From Arthrobacter sp. QXT-31 (lineage in GTDB: Bacteria; Actinomycetota; Actinomycetes; Actinomycetales; Micrococcaceae): a DNA stretch of 64,000 nt. The first letter of the stretch is position 1. Every line of letters starts with the position of its first letter. A model generated the notes under the pieces. That model searched no databases. It had not been told where the DNA came from and worked only from the letters and a program-made list of their open reading frames with translations. Shown here piece after piece: positions 17,336 through 25,399 of this stretch. Both the position numbers and the translations under genes were made by a program. The stretch lies in the NCBI RefSeq assembly GCF_001969265.1, contig NZ_CP019304.1, positions 3,162,001-3,226,000 on the forward strand. The letters run 5' to 3'.

Positions 17336-19372
17336 ATGACGAACAAGACTGTTGAAGACCTGATTACCCGTTCCAACCGATTGGGCGCGGACAAGCGGAA
17401 CACGAACTTCGCCGGCGGCAACACGTCCGCCAAGGGTTTCGAGAAGGACCCCGTCACGGGCGAGGACGTCGAGCTGCTGTGGGTGAAGGGCTCCGGTGGG
17501 GACCTGGGCACGCTGAAGGCCGAGAACCTTGCGGTGCTGCGGCTGGACCGGCTGCAGGCGCTGAAGAACGTTTACCCCGGCGTTGAGCGTGAGGACGAGA
17601 TGGTGGCGGCGTTTGATTACTGCCTGCACGGCAAGGGCGGCGCCGCGCCGTCGATCGACACGGCCATGCACGGGCTGGTGGATGCCGCACACGTGGATCA
17701 CCTGCACCCGGACTCCGGGATCGCGATCGCGACCGCCGCGGACGGTGAGGCGCTGACCGCCAAGATTTTCGGCGACAAGGTGGTCTGGGTGCCGTGGCGC
17801 CGGCCCGGGTTCCAGCTGGGCCTGGACATTGCCGCGATCAAGGACGCGAACCCGCAGGCGATCGGCACCATCCTGGGCGGGCACGGCATCACCGCCTGGG
17901 GCGCCACGTCCGAGGAAGCCGAAGCCAACTCGCTCTGGATGATCGAACAGGCCGAAAAGTACATCGCGGAGAACGGCAAGGCCGAACCCTTCGGCGCCAA
18001 GCTGCCCGGTTACGCTGCACTCCCGGAGGCGGAACGGCGGGTGAAGGCCGCCGCGCTGGCCCCGGTGATCCGCGGCCTGGCTTCCGCGGACCGGCCGCAG
18101 GTGGGCCACTTCAGTGACCACCCCGGGGTGCTGGAGTTCCTCGAGTCCGCCGAGCACCCGCGCCTGGGCGCGCTGGGCACCTCGTGCCCGGACCATTTCC
18201 TGCGCACCAAGGTCAAGCCGCTCATCCTGGACCTGCCCGCGGACGCCTCCATCGAGGACTCCGTAAACCGGCTGAAGGAACTGCACGCCGAATACCGGAA
18301 GGACTACCAGGCCTACTACGACCGCCACGCGGACCAGGACAGCCCGGCCCTTCGCGGCGCGGACCCGGCGATCGTACTGGTCCCGGGCGTGGGCATGTTC
18401 TCCTACGGCAAGGACAAGCAGACCGCCCGCGTGGCAGGGGAGTTCTACCTGAACGCGATCAACGTGATGCGCGGCGCCGAGGCGATCTCCTCCTACGCCC
18501 CGATCGAGGAGGCCGAGAAGTTCCGCATCGAATACTGGGCCCTGGAGGAAGCCAAGCTCGCCCGGATGCCCAAGCCCAAATCCCACGCCACCCGCATCGC
18601 CCTGGTGACCGGTGCGGCGTCGGGCATCGGCAAGGCCATCGCCACCCGCCTCGCCACCGACGGTGCCTGCGTGGTCATCGCCGACCTGAACCTCGAAAAC
18701 GCACAGAAGGTCGCCGAAGGACTCGGCGGCCCGGATGTCGCCGTCGGCGTCCAGGCCGACGTCACCGACGAAGCCCAGGTCGCCGCAGCCATCGACGAAG
18801 CCGTGCTGGCCTTCGGCGGCCTCGACCTGATCGTGAACAACGCCGGCCTGTCCATCTCCAAGCCGCTGCTGGAAACCACCGAGAAGGACTGGGACCTGCA
18901 GCACAACGTGATGGCCAAGGGCTCCTTCCTGGTGGCCAAGGCCGCCGCCAAGGTCATGATCGGCCAAGGCCTGGGCGGGGACATCGTCTACATCTCCTCC
19001 AAGAACTCCGTGTTCGCCGGCCCGAACAACATCGCCTACTCCGCCACCAAGGCCGACCAGGCCCACCAGGTCCGCCTGCTCGCCGCGGAACTGGGGGAGT
19101 ACGGCATCCGCGTCAACGGCATCAACCCCGACGGCGTGGTCCGCGGCTCCGGGATCTTCGCCGGCGGCTGGGGCGCCAAGCGCGCCGCCGTCTACGGCGT
19201 GGAGGAGGAGAAGTTGGGTGAGTACTACGCCCAGCGCACCCTGCTCAAGCGCGAGGTCCTGCCCGAGCACGTCGCCAACGCCGCGGCCGTGCTCACCAGC
19301 AACGAACTCTCCCACACCACCGGTCTGCACATCCCCGTGGACGCCGGCGTCGCGGCAGCATTCCTCCGGTGA
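17336..19372 (+). CDS. Bifunctional rhamnulose-1-phosphate aldolase/short-chain dehydrogenase
   Basis: 678 residues. The N-terminal class II aldolase domain (about 1-400) contains HVDHLHPDS, whose His residues are zinc ligands, and GGHGITAWG. The C-terminal SDR domain starts at about residue 420 with LVTGAASGIGKA, and has NNAG, a Ser in YISSKNS and the catalytic YSATK. The aldolase half splits L-rhamnulose 1-phosphate into DHAP and L-lactaldehyde; the SDR half probably oxidises the lactaldehyde to lactate. The fusion is known in Bacillus and actinobacteria. ATG 17336 is chosen; ATG 17318, overlapping rhaI, is an alternative. It overlaps rhaB by 4 nt. Confidence 0.9.
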   Translation: MTNKTVEDLITRSNRLGADKRNTNFAGGNTSAKGFEKDPVTGEDVELLWVKGSGGDLGTLKAENLAVLRLDRLQALKNVYPGVEREDEMVAAFDYCLHGKGGAAPSIDTAMHGLVDAAHVDHLHPDSGIAIATAADGEALTAKIFGDKVVWVPWRRPGFQLGLDIAAIKDANPQAIGTILGGHGITAWGATSEEAEANSLWMIEQAEKYIAENGKAEPFGAKLPGYAALPEAERRVKAAALAPVIRGLASADRPQVGHFSDHPGVLEFLESAEHPRLGALGTSCPDHFLRTKVKPLILDLPADASIEDSVNRLKELHAEYRKDYQAYYDRHADQDSPALRGADPAIVLVPGVGMFSYGKDKQTARVAGEFYLNAINVMRGAEAISSYAPIEEAEKFRIEYWALEEAKLARMPKPKSHATRIALVTGAASGIGKAIATRLATDGACVVIADLNLENAQKVAEGLGGPDVAVGVQADVTDEAQVAAAIDEAVLAFGGLDLIVNNAGLSISKPLLETTEKDWDLQHNVMAKGSFLVAKAAAKVMIGQGLGGDIVYISSKNSVFAGPNNIAYSATKADQAHQVRLLAAELGEYGIRVNGINPDGVVRGSGIFAGGWGAKRAAVYGVEEEKLGEYYAQRTLLKREVLPEHVANAAAVLTSNELSHTTGLHIPVDAGVAAAFLR

Positions 19373-20835
19373 GCACCGCACATCTGACCGATGTCGACGG
19401 CGGCCTGTTCGCCGGCGGTGTGTTCGCCGCCGTCGATATTGGCGCCTCCTCGGGCCGGGTCATCCTCGGACGGATCAGCGCCGGCACGGCGGAGATGGAA
19501 ACCGTCCACCGGTTCCCCAACGGTGTAGTGCAGTCCGAAGGCGGCCTCCGCTGGGATTTTGACGCGCTCTTCACCGAGGTGCTCACCGGCCTCGCTGCCG
19601 CCGCCAAGACGGCGGCCGGCCACGGGCAAACGGTCACCAGCATCGGCATCGACACCTGGGCGGTGGACTACGGCCTGGTCAACAAAGCCGGCGAAATCAC
19701 CGCCCAGCCCTACAGCTACCGGGACGAACGCAGCCGTGCCGCCGTCGCCCGGGTCCACGAAAAACTGGACCCGGCCCGGCTCTACGCCGCCACCGGCCTG
19801 CAGTTCCTGCAGTTCAACACCCTCTACCAGCTCGCCACAGAACCGGACCTGGACGGGCTGCAGGCCCTGCTGATCCCGGACCTGATCGGGTACCTGCTCA
19901 CGGGTGTCCGGCGGACCGAGGCCACCAACGCCTCCACCACCGGCCTGCTCGATGCCCCCACCGGACGGTGGGCCAACGGATTCTTCACGGCACTCGGCTT
20001 CCCGGAGGACCTCTTTCCGCCGCTGATCCGGCCCGGCGAAACCCTGGGCGCCCTGCTGCCCGGCATCGCCGAACGGACCGGACTGCCCTCGGCAACGGAG
20101 GTGGTGGCCGTCGGCTCGCACGACACAGCCTCCGCCGTCGCGGCCGTTCCCGCGGAGCAGGAAAACTTTGCCTACATCTCCTCCGGCACCTGGTCCCTCG
20201 TGGGGCTCGAACTGCAGCAGCCGGTGCTCACCGAAGCCAGCCGGGCGGCCAACTTCACCAACGAACGCGGCGTCGACGGCACGGTCAGGTACCTGCGCAA
20301 CGTCGGGGGACTCTGGCTGCTCAGTGAATGCCAGCGCGCCTGGGCCGCAGACGGCTACAGGCCAGAAATTGGGGACCTGCTCGACGCCGCCGCGGCGCTG
20401 CCGCCCGGCGGACCCCGGATCAACCCCGATGACCCCGCCTTCATCGCCCCGGACAACATGCCGGACCGGATCCGCGCCGCTGTCCGCGCCACCGGTGCCG
20501 TCCTTCCCGGTGAACCGGCCGCGATCGTGCGTTGCATCCTGGACAGCCTCGCGGCGGGCTACGCGCGCACCATCGCCGACGCCGAACGCCTCGCCGGCCA
20601 GCCCGTGGACGTGGTGCACATCGTTGGCGGCGGCTCACAAAACAAGTTGCTGTGCCGGCTCACCGCCCAGGCCACCGGAAAACCTGTCATCGCCGGCCCG
20701 GTCGAAGCCACGGCCCTCGGCAACGTCCTCGTCCAGGCCCGCGCAGCAGGCGCGCTCGCCGGCGGACTCGATGCGCTCCGGGAGGTGGTCCGGGCGTCAC
20801 ACAGGCTCGACAGGTTCGAGGCGGCGCTGGTCTGA
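19369..20835 (+). CDS. rhaB: Rhamnulokinase
   Basis: 488 residues, FGGY kinase fold. The phosphate-1 motif is AAVDIGASSGRVILG, the substrate loop is GIDTWAVDYGL, the adenosine region contains SSGTWSLVG, and the C-terminal domain has HIVGGGSQN. Phosphorylates L-rhamnulose at C1. GTG 19369 overlaps the aldolase stop (GTGA), so the two are translationally coupled. The esterase gene follows after 44 bp and probably belongs to the same transcript. Confidence 0.9.
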   Translation: MSTAHLTDVDGGLFAGGVFAAVDIGASSGRVILGRISAGTAEMETVHRFPNGVVQSEGGLRWDFDALFTEVLTGLAAAAKTAAGHGQTVTSIGIDTWAVDYGLVNKAGEITAQPYSYRDERSRAAVARVHEKLDPARLYAATGLQFLQFNTLYQLATEPDLDGLQALLIPDLIGYLLTGVRRTEATNASTTGLLDAPTGRWANGFFTALGFPEDLFPPLIRPGETLGALLPGIAERTGLPSATEVVAVGSHDTASAVAAVPAEQENFAYISSGTWSLVGLELQQPVLTEASRAANFTNERGVDGTVRYLRNVGGLWLLSECQRAWAADGYRPEIGDLLDAAAALPPGGPRINPDDPAFIAPDNMPDRIRAAVRATGAVLPGEPAAIVRCILDSLAAGYARTIADAERLAGQPVDVVHIVGGGSQNKLLCRLTAQATGKPVIAGPVEATALGNVLVQARAAGALAGGLDALREVVRASHRLDRFEAALV

Positions 20836-20879
20836 TAGGACGCACGCAGGAAGCCAGTCCCAGGAAGAACGGAAAACCC

Positions 20880-21890
20880 ATGCCGCTGTTCGATCTGCCC
20901 CTCGAGGAGCTCCGCCGGTACACGTCCGCAGTGGCAGTGCCGCCTGATTTTGAGGCTTTTTGGGACCGCACGGTCGACGAAACACGGGCCTTTCCGCTGG
21001 ACGCTGTTTTCGAGCCGGTCGAGAACTACCTGACCGTCGTGGATACCTTCGACGTCACCTTCGCCGGCTTCGGCGGCGCCCCGGTGAAAGGGTGGCTGCA
21101 CCTGCCGGTGACCCGGGAAGCCGGGACCGAGCTGCCCGCCGTCGTGCAGTATGCCGGCTATTCGGGCGGCCGCGGGCTGGCCAACCAGGACACGAGGTGG
21201 GCGCAGGCAGGCTACGCGCACTTCATCATGGACACCCGGGGCCAGGGTTACCGCGGGGCGGTCGGCGACACCGCGGACCCGCACCCGTCGGCCGGGGAGG
21301 TGGCGTATGCGGGCCTCATGACGCGTGGCGTGGCCAGCCGCGAGGATTACTACTACCGCCGCGTGTACATGGACGCGTTCCGCGCCGTCGAGGCGGCGCA
21401 GTCGCATCCGGACGTGGACGCCGCCCGGGTGGTGGTGGCGGGCATCAGCCAGGGCGGCGGCATGGCCGTCGCCGTCGCCGGGCTCGCGGCCGGTAGGCTC
21501 GACGGCGTCATCGCCGCCCTGCCCGACGTCCCGTTCCTCCAGGATTTTCCGCGCGCCATCGATATCGCGCCGCGCGGACCGTACCCCGAGATCGCGGAAT
21601 TCCTCGGGCGGCACCGCGGGAAATATGAACCCATGCTGGCCGTGCTGAACTACTTCGACGGCGTCAACCTGGGCAGGTCCGCGGCGGTCCCCGCGCTGTT
21701 CTCTGTGGCGCAGATGGATGACGTCTGCCCGCCGTCGACAGTCTTTGCCAGCTACAACGCCTACGGGGCGGACGCCGGCCCGGCCGCAGGCGCGAAGGAC
21801 ATCGAGGTGTACCGCTTCAACAACCACGAGGGCGGCCAGGAGCACCACTGGATCCGGCAGTTGCAGTACCTCCGCAAGCTGCTGGGCTGA
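20880..21890 (+). CDS. Acetylxylan esterase/cephalosporin-C deacetylase family
   Basis: 336 residues, AXE1-type alpha/beta hydrolase. The nucleophile elbow is GISQGGGM, the acid is Asp in QMDDVCPPST, and the His is in NNHEGGQEHHW. The oxyanion segment is VVQYAGYSGGRG. There is no signal peptide, so it is cytoplasmic and removes acetyl groups from imported oligosaccharides. It follows rhaB on the same strand after 44 bp, which suggests acetylated rhamnose- or galacturonate-containing oligomers, as in pectin, rather than xylan. Start ATG 20880 is where homology begins. Confidence 0.88.
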   Translation: MPLFDLPLEELRRYTSAVAVPPDFEAFWDRTVDETRAFPLDAVFEPVENYLTVVDTFDVTFAGFGGAPVKGWLHLPVTREAGTELPAVVQYAGYSGGRGLANQDTRWAQAGYAHFIMDTRGQGYRGAVGDTADPHPSAGEVAYAGLMTRGVASREDYYYRRVYMDAFRAVEAAQSHPDVDAARVVVAGISQGGGMAVAVAGLAAGRLDGVIAALPDVPFLQDFPRAIDIAPRGPYPEIAEFLGRHRGKYEPMLAVLNYFDGVNLGRSAAVPALFSVAQMDDVCPPSTVFASYNAYGADAGPAAGAKDIEVYRFNNHEGGQEHHWIRQLQYLRKLLG

Positions 21891-21910
21891 GGCGGACCCA
21901 CCACCTGGCC

Positions 21911-21978
21911 GAGCGCGAACGTACACTTGGGGCCCTTGGAAAGCGCTTCCTTGGGGCCACAACTGTCCGTTCGCGCTC
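21911..21978. repeat. Dispersed GAGCGCGAACG repeat, inverted pair
   Basis: Two copies of the unit GAGCGCGAACGNACA-TTG-GGCC face each other, giving a long imperfect hairpin. Its loop is GGAAAGCGCTTCC, a LacI-operator-like core. Relatives occur at 40207-40280, 43014-43081 and 59851-59912. It separates the esterase gene from the DAHP synthase leader. Confidence 0.75.
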
Positions 21979-21999
21979 GTCCCGCCGTGCGTAACCGAT

Positions 22000-22029
22000 T
22001 TGCGGTGCCGGCAAACCCGCGGCTATGGT
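22000..22029 (+). promoter_or_regulatory. Promoter of DAHP synthase leader transcript
   Basis: TTGCGG (22000-22005), an 18-bp spacer and TATGGT (22024-22029). The leader ATG lies 6 nt after the -10 box, so transcription would start at or next to the A of the ATG: a leaderless leader peptide. Confidence 0.6.
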
Positions 22030-22035
22030 GTGGCT

Positions 22036-22095
22036 ATGACTAACCGTTGGTATGCGTATTTTTCGTTGGCTCTGGAGGGGCCCGCGTCTAACTGA
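22036..22095 (+). CDS. Aromatic-rich leader peptide of DAHP synthase gene
   Basis: A 19-residue ORF, MTNRWYAYFSLALEGPASN, has Trp, two Tyr and Phe within five codons (22048-22062). It is followed by the gene for the first enzyme of aromatic amino acid synthesis and by hairpins, which is the classic attenuator layout. The codons before and after are GC-rich, yet the aromatic run uses TGG TAT GCG TAT TTT, unusual codon choices for this genome that could favour slow decoding. It would sense charged Trp, Tyr and Phe tRNAs together. Confidence 0.7.
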   Translation: MTNRWYAYFSLALEGPASN

Positions 22096-22148
22096 CACGC
22101 ATCCAACTTTTCCTTCAGAGCCAACAGGGCAGAGATCATTCTCTGCCC
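22066..22148 (+). promoter_or_regulatory. Candidate attenuator hairpins before DAHP synthase
   Basis: TTGGCTCTG at 22066-22074, inside the leader ORF, is perfectly complementary to CAGAGCCAA at 22116-22124. Directly after it is a 9-bp stem GGGCAGAGA/TCTCTGCCC (22127-22148, loop TCAT) followed by TTCGCC. CAGAG at 22116-22120 can alternatively pair with CTCTG at 22141-22145 (5 bp), which would break the terminator-like stem. The T-run is short, so the final stem may work by rho or at the translation level. Confidence 0.55.
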
Positions 22149-22210
22149 TTCGCCATATCTGCGGCGGGTTCTGACCAGGGGCCCGCTCCCACCCGGAACA
22201 GGACCCCCAC

Positions 22211-23347
22211 ATGAGCGCAACAGCCACCGAAACCCAGCAGCCGACGTCGAAACGCCAGTCCACGTCCAACCTCAGGGTCAGTGAAATCACCGCCTTGCCC
22301 ACTCCGCAGGAGATGATTGCAGAACTGGCGCTGGACGCCAAGGCGGCCGACGTCGTCGAACGCGGCCGCGACGAAGTCCGCGCCATCATGGACGGCGTGG
22401 ACGACCGTCTGCTGGTGATTGTTGGCCCGTGCTCCATCCACGACCCCAAGGCGGGCCTGGAATACGCCCGCCGGCTGGTGAGCCAGGCCGAGAAGCACAA
22501 GGAAGACCTGCTCATCGTCCTGCGCGCGTACTTCGAAAAGCCGCGGACCACCGTGGGGTGGAAGGGCCTCATCAACGATCCGCACCTGGACGGCAGCCAC
22601 GACATCGCCGGCGGCCTGCGCGCCGCCCGCAGCTTCCTGCAGCAGGTCACCGCCCTGGGGCTGCCCACCGCCACCGAGTTCCTCGAGCCCATCAGCCCGC
22701 AGTACATGGCCGACCTCATCTCCTGGGGCGCCATCGGCGCGCGGACCACGGAAAGCCAGATCCACCGCCAGCTCGCCTCCGGCCTGTCCATGCCCATCGG
22801 CTTCAAGAACGGGACCGACGGCGACCTGCAGGTGGCAGTCGACGCCTGCAGCGCAGCCGCGTCCGCCCAGGCCTTCCTCGGGATCGACGGCGACGGCCGG
22901 GCCGCGCTGGTGTCCACCGCCGGCAACCCCGACACCCACGTGATCCTGCGCGGCGGGCGGAAGGGCCCCAACTACTCCTCGGCCGACGTCGAAGCGGCCT
23001 CCGCCAAGCTCGCGGCCAAGAACCTCAACCCGCGGCTGATCGTGGACGCCAGCCACGCCAACAGCGGCAAGAGCCACCACCGCCAGGCCGAGGTGGCGCT
23101 CGAGATCGGCGCCCAGCTCGAAGACGGCGGAACCGCCGCCGGGGCGATCGCCGGCGTCATGCTGGAGAGCTTCCTGGTGGGCGGCGCGCAGAACCTGGAC
23201 GTGGCCGAACACGCCGCCGGCCACTCGCAGCTGGTCTACGGCCAGAGCGTCACGGACGCCTGCATGGAGTGGGATGTGACGGCGTCCGTCCTCGAACAGC
23301 TGGCCGCGTCATCGCGGAAGCGGCGGGCTTTCACAATGGCCACGTGA
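22211..23347 (+). CDS. 3-deoxy-7-phosphoheptulonate synthase, class I
   Basis: 378 residues of the AroF/G/H type. Visible motifs are VGPCSIHDPKAG, GWKGLINDP, IGARTTESQIHRQLASG, GFKNGTDG and DASHANSGK, which carry the PEP/E4P and metal ligands. It condenses phosphoenolpyruvate and erythrose 4-phosphate as the entry step of the shikimate pathway. A long leader with an aromatic peptide indicates feedback at the RNA level. ATG 22211 follows CAGGA. Which E. coli isozyme it corresponds to cannot be told from sequence alone. Confidence 0.92.
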   Translation: MSATATETQQPTSKRQSTSNLRVSEITALPTPQEMIAELALDAKAADVVERGRDEVRAIMDGVDDRLLVIVGPCSIHDPKAGLEYARRLVSQAEKHKEDLLIVLRAYFEKPRTTVGWKGLINDPHLDGSHDIAGGLRAARSFLQQVTALGLPTATEFLEPISPQYMADLISWGAIGARTTESQIHRQLASGLSMPIGFKNGTDGDLQVAVDACSAAASAQAFLGIDGDGRAALVSTAGNPDTHVILRGGRKGPNYSSADVEAASAKLAAKNLNPRLIVDASHANSGKSHHRQAEVALEIGAQLEDGGTAAGAIAGVMLESFLVGGAQNLDVAEHAAGHSQLVYGQSVTDACMEWDVTASVLEQLAASSRKRRAFTMAT

Positions 23348-23445
23348 GCATCTAGAGTAACTAGAACACGGTTGTTCGATGGCTCAGCATCGGCGCACAC
23401 CGCAGATAGACCGGCGTCGTTGCTGAGAGCAAAGGAATATGGGTA

Positions 23446-23658
23446 ATGTCCGCAGAGTCGAACTTCTCGAACGCCAAGTTCTTGACCGTGGCCGAGGTGG
23501 CTGAGGTAATGCGTGTCTCCAAAATGACCGTGTACCGCCTTGTCCATTCGGGGGAGATGCCCGCCGTTAGGTTCGGCCGCTCCTACCGCGTCCCGGAGAC
23601 CGCCGTCGAACAGTACCTCAAGGGTGCTGTCGTGGACGGTCACACGGGCACCGCCTGA
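23446..23658 (+). CDS. BldC-family MerR-like DNA-binding protein
   Basis: 70 residues consisting of one winged helix-turn-helix: FLTVAEVAEVMRVSKMTVYR (recognition helix), then HSGEMPAVRFGRSYRVPE (wing) and AVEQYLKGA. This is the small excisionase-like/BldC type conserved in actinobacteria, where it controls development or stress genes. ATG 23446 is preceded by AAAGGA. The neighbouring bS22 and HAD genes are the usual actinobacterial context. Confidence 0.85.
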   Translation: MSAESNFSNAKFLTVAEVAEVMRVSKMTVYRLVHSGEMPAVRFGRSYRVPETAVEQYLKGAVVDGHTGTA

Positions 23659-23880
23659 CCGGACCCGACTGACCGCACCGATCCTGTGGTTGCTGCAGCC
23701 GCCTTGGGGGCCGCTGCACGCCACGGGAGCAGTGCTGGTCAGGGGGTGCTCCGGATAGGCGGTACCCTGTTAAGGAACGTTTTACGTCATTGTAAGAATC
23801 TGTCAGTTGTTCAGTCTGTTGCTCAGTCCACGGACCTTCTCCATCAGACAGGTACTGCATCTAGTTTGTAAGGAACTTTC

Positions 23881-23979
23881 GTGGGTTCAGTTATTAAGAA
23901 GCGTCGCAAGCGTATGGCCAAGAAGAAGCACCGCAAGTTGCTTCGTAAGACCCGCCACCAGCGCCGCAACAAGAAGTAG
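23881..23979 (+). CDS. 30S ribosomal protein bS22-like (AURKAIP1/COX24 domain)
   Basis: A 32-residue, extremely basic protein: GSVIKKRRKRMAKKKHRKLL, then RKTRHQRRNKK. It matches the actinobacterial bS22 seen in mycobacterial ribosomes. The start is GTG with AAGGAA upstream. Its codon use is rich in AAG and CGT/CGC, as expected for a highly expressed gene, and it has its own terminator. Confidence 0.9.
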   Translation: MGSVIKKRRKRMAKKKHRKLLRKTRHQRRNKK

Positions 23980-23996
23980 AGTCCGCTCTACGCTTC

Positions 23997-24031
23997 AATG
24001 CCCGTTCCCTTCCGGGGGTGCGGGCATTTTT
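23997..24031 (+). terminator. Rho-independent terminator of bS22 gene
   Basis: Stem AATGCCCG/CGGGCATT (23997-24004 with 24021-24028), followed by a T-run (ATTTTTG). Confidence 0.85.
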
Positions 24032-24153
24032 GCGTCTTCCGACACCCAATCCGCCCTGCGACGCGCCAAATGCCGGGCGCTACGCAAATTCCGGTATCGA
24101 GGGGACCTTCGCGCGTCGCAGGGGAAAAACCGCGTCGGAAGGGAAGGGCAGCG

Positions 24154-24972
24154 TCAGGCCCGGGGACCGCGGAATCTCGTGTAGCCGCGCCAGAGGCCGT
24201 AGACCGCTCCGCCTGCCGTGGCTGCCTTCAGGCCCAGGGTGGCGGCGCGGCGACCGGAGCGAAAATCGTAGACCGGCCAGTTGTGTTCGCGTGCGTGCTT
24301 GCGCAGCCGGCTGTCGGGGTTGATCGCCACCGGGTGGCCCACCATCGTCAGCAGCGGGATGTCGTTGTAGGAGTCGCTGTACGCCCAGCAGCGTTTCAGG
24401 TCCAGCCCATGCGCGTCCGCGATGCCCTGGACCGCCACGGCCTTGGCGGCGCCGTGCAGGATGTCCCCGACGAGCCGGCCCGTGTAGAAGCCGTCCTTGG
24501 TTTCGCCCACAGTCCCGAGGGCGCCAGTCAGCCCCAGCCTGGTGGAAATCACCGTGGCCACCTCGATGGGGGTGGCGGTGACCAGCCAGACCTTCCGGCC
24601 CACACGCAGGTGCTGCTCGGCCAGGGCCTTGGCTCCTGGCCAGATCCGGGAGGCGATCATCTCGTCGTACACTTCTTCGCCGAGGGCCTTGATGTCCTCC
24701 TCCGTGATGCCGGCGGCGAGCCGCAGCGCCGAATCCCGCACCGCGTGGACGTCATTGAGGTTCTCGCCGCGGAGGATGAACTTGAGCTGCTGCCATGCCA
24801 TGCCCGCCGCCTGCGGAATGGTGAAGGCCCCGCGCTGGTGCATTTTCCTTGCCACGTGGAACAGGCTTGCGCCCCGCATGAGTGTGTTGTCGACGTCGAA
24901 GAAGGCAGCCTCGCCGTGTTGCTGCTTCGCAACCGGACGGTGGGCCACAGCGACGTACTTCTCCTCGGGCAT
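24154..24972 (-). CDS. HAD-IB family phosphatase (SerB/CicA-like)
   Basis: 272 residues. Motif I is AAFFDVDNTLMRG (nucleophile and acid Asp). Motif II lies in VWLVTATPIEV, the motif III Lys is in GAAKAVAVQG, and motif IV is CWAYSDSYNDIPLL. The C-terminal basic helix contains GGAVYGLWRGYTRFRG. It likely dephosphorylates a small metabolite or lipid head group. A -10 box TAGACT sits 7 nt before ATG 24972, suggesting a leaderless message; longer upstream starts lack support. It is divergent from the glutaredoxin-like gene. Confidence 0.85.
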   Translation of the reverse strand: MPEEKYVAVAHRPVAKQQHGEAAFFDVDNTLMRGASLFHVARKMHQRGAFTIPQAAGMAWQQLKFILRGENLNDVHAVRDSALRLAAGITEEDIKALGEEVYDEMIASRIWPGAKALAEQHLRVGRKVWLVTATPIEVATVISTRLGLTGALGTVGETKDGFYTGRLVGDILHGAAKAVAVQGIADAHGLDLKRCWAYSDSYNDIPLLTMVGHPVAINPDSRLRKHAREHNWPVYDFRSGRRAATLGLKAATAGGAVYGLWRGYTRFRGPRA

Positions 24973-25055
24973 GCCACTGAGTCTAGTCAATGCAGTACGC
25001 CACATCCGACGGCCGCCGCGTCGCTCCCCGCCGTCAACGGCGCTACGGTTGAAGC

Positions 25056-25313
25056 ATGGCAAACCCCGACGTCGTTCTCCTCACCAAAGCTGACTGCCAC
25101 CTGTGCGCCGCGGCGCGCGACGCCGTCGGAAGGGTGACTGCCGGGCTGGGACTTTCGTGGTCGGAACGGCAGCTGGACGCCGACGATGAGCTGCGCGACC
25201 GCTACGCCGAGGAGATCCCGGTGGTGCTGGTGGACGGCATCCAGCGTGACTTCTGGAAGATCGACGAGGCACGCCTGGAGCGTGTGCTGCGCCGTGCCAT
25301 GGCGGGGGATTAG
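25056..25313 (+). CDS. Glutaredoxin-like protein (DUF836 type)
   Basis: 85 residues, thioredoxin fold. The redox motif is TKADCHLC, followed by the cis-Pro strand EEIPVVLVDG. It probably acts as a small disulfide reductase or sensor. TACGGT lies 6 nt before ATG 25056, matching the leaderless pattern. Its place next to rex suggests a redox link, as seen in other actinobacteria. Confidence 0.85.
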   Translation: MANPDVVLLTKADCHLCAAARDAVGRVTAGLGLSWSERQLDADDELRDRYAEEIPVVLVDGIQRDFWKIDEARLERVLRRAMAGD

Positions 25314-25399
25314 CCCATTTCGAACAGTGGCATTGGCTTTGTTGACATAACTGATGGGGATCTAGAGTGGACTCACAACGCGACGCAACGGAGCAGATA

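Noticed and set aside
17270..19381. Long minus-strand open frame opposite the rhamnulose aldolase fusion
   Set aside because: The translation is low-complexity (Gly/Val/His-rich) without recognisable domains, as expected from the antisense of a GC-rich gene; the + strand has clear aldolase and SDR motifs.
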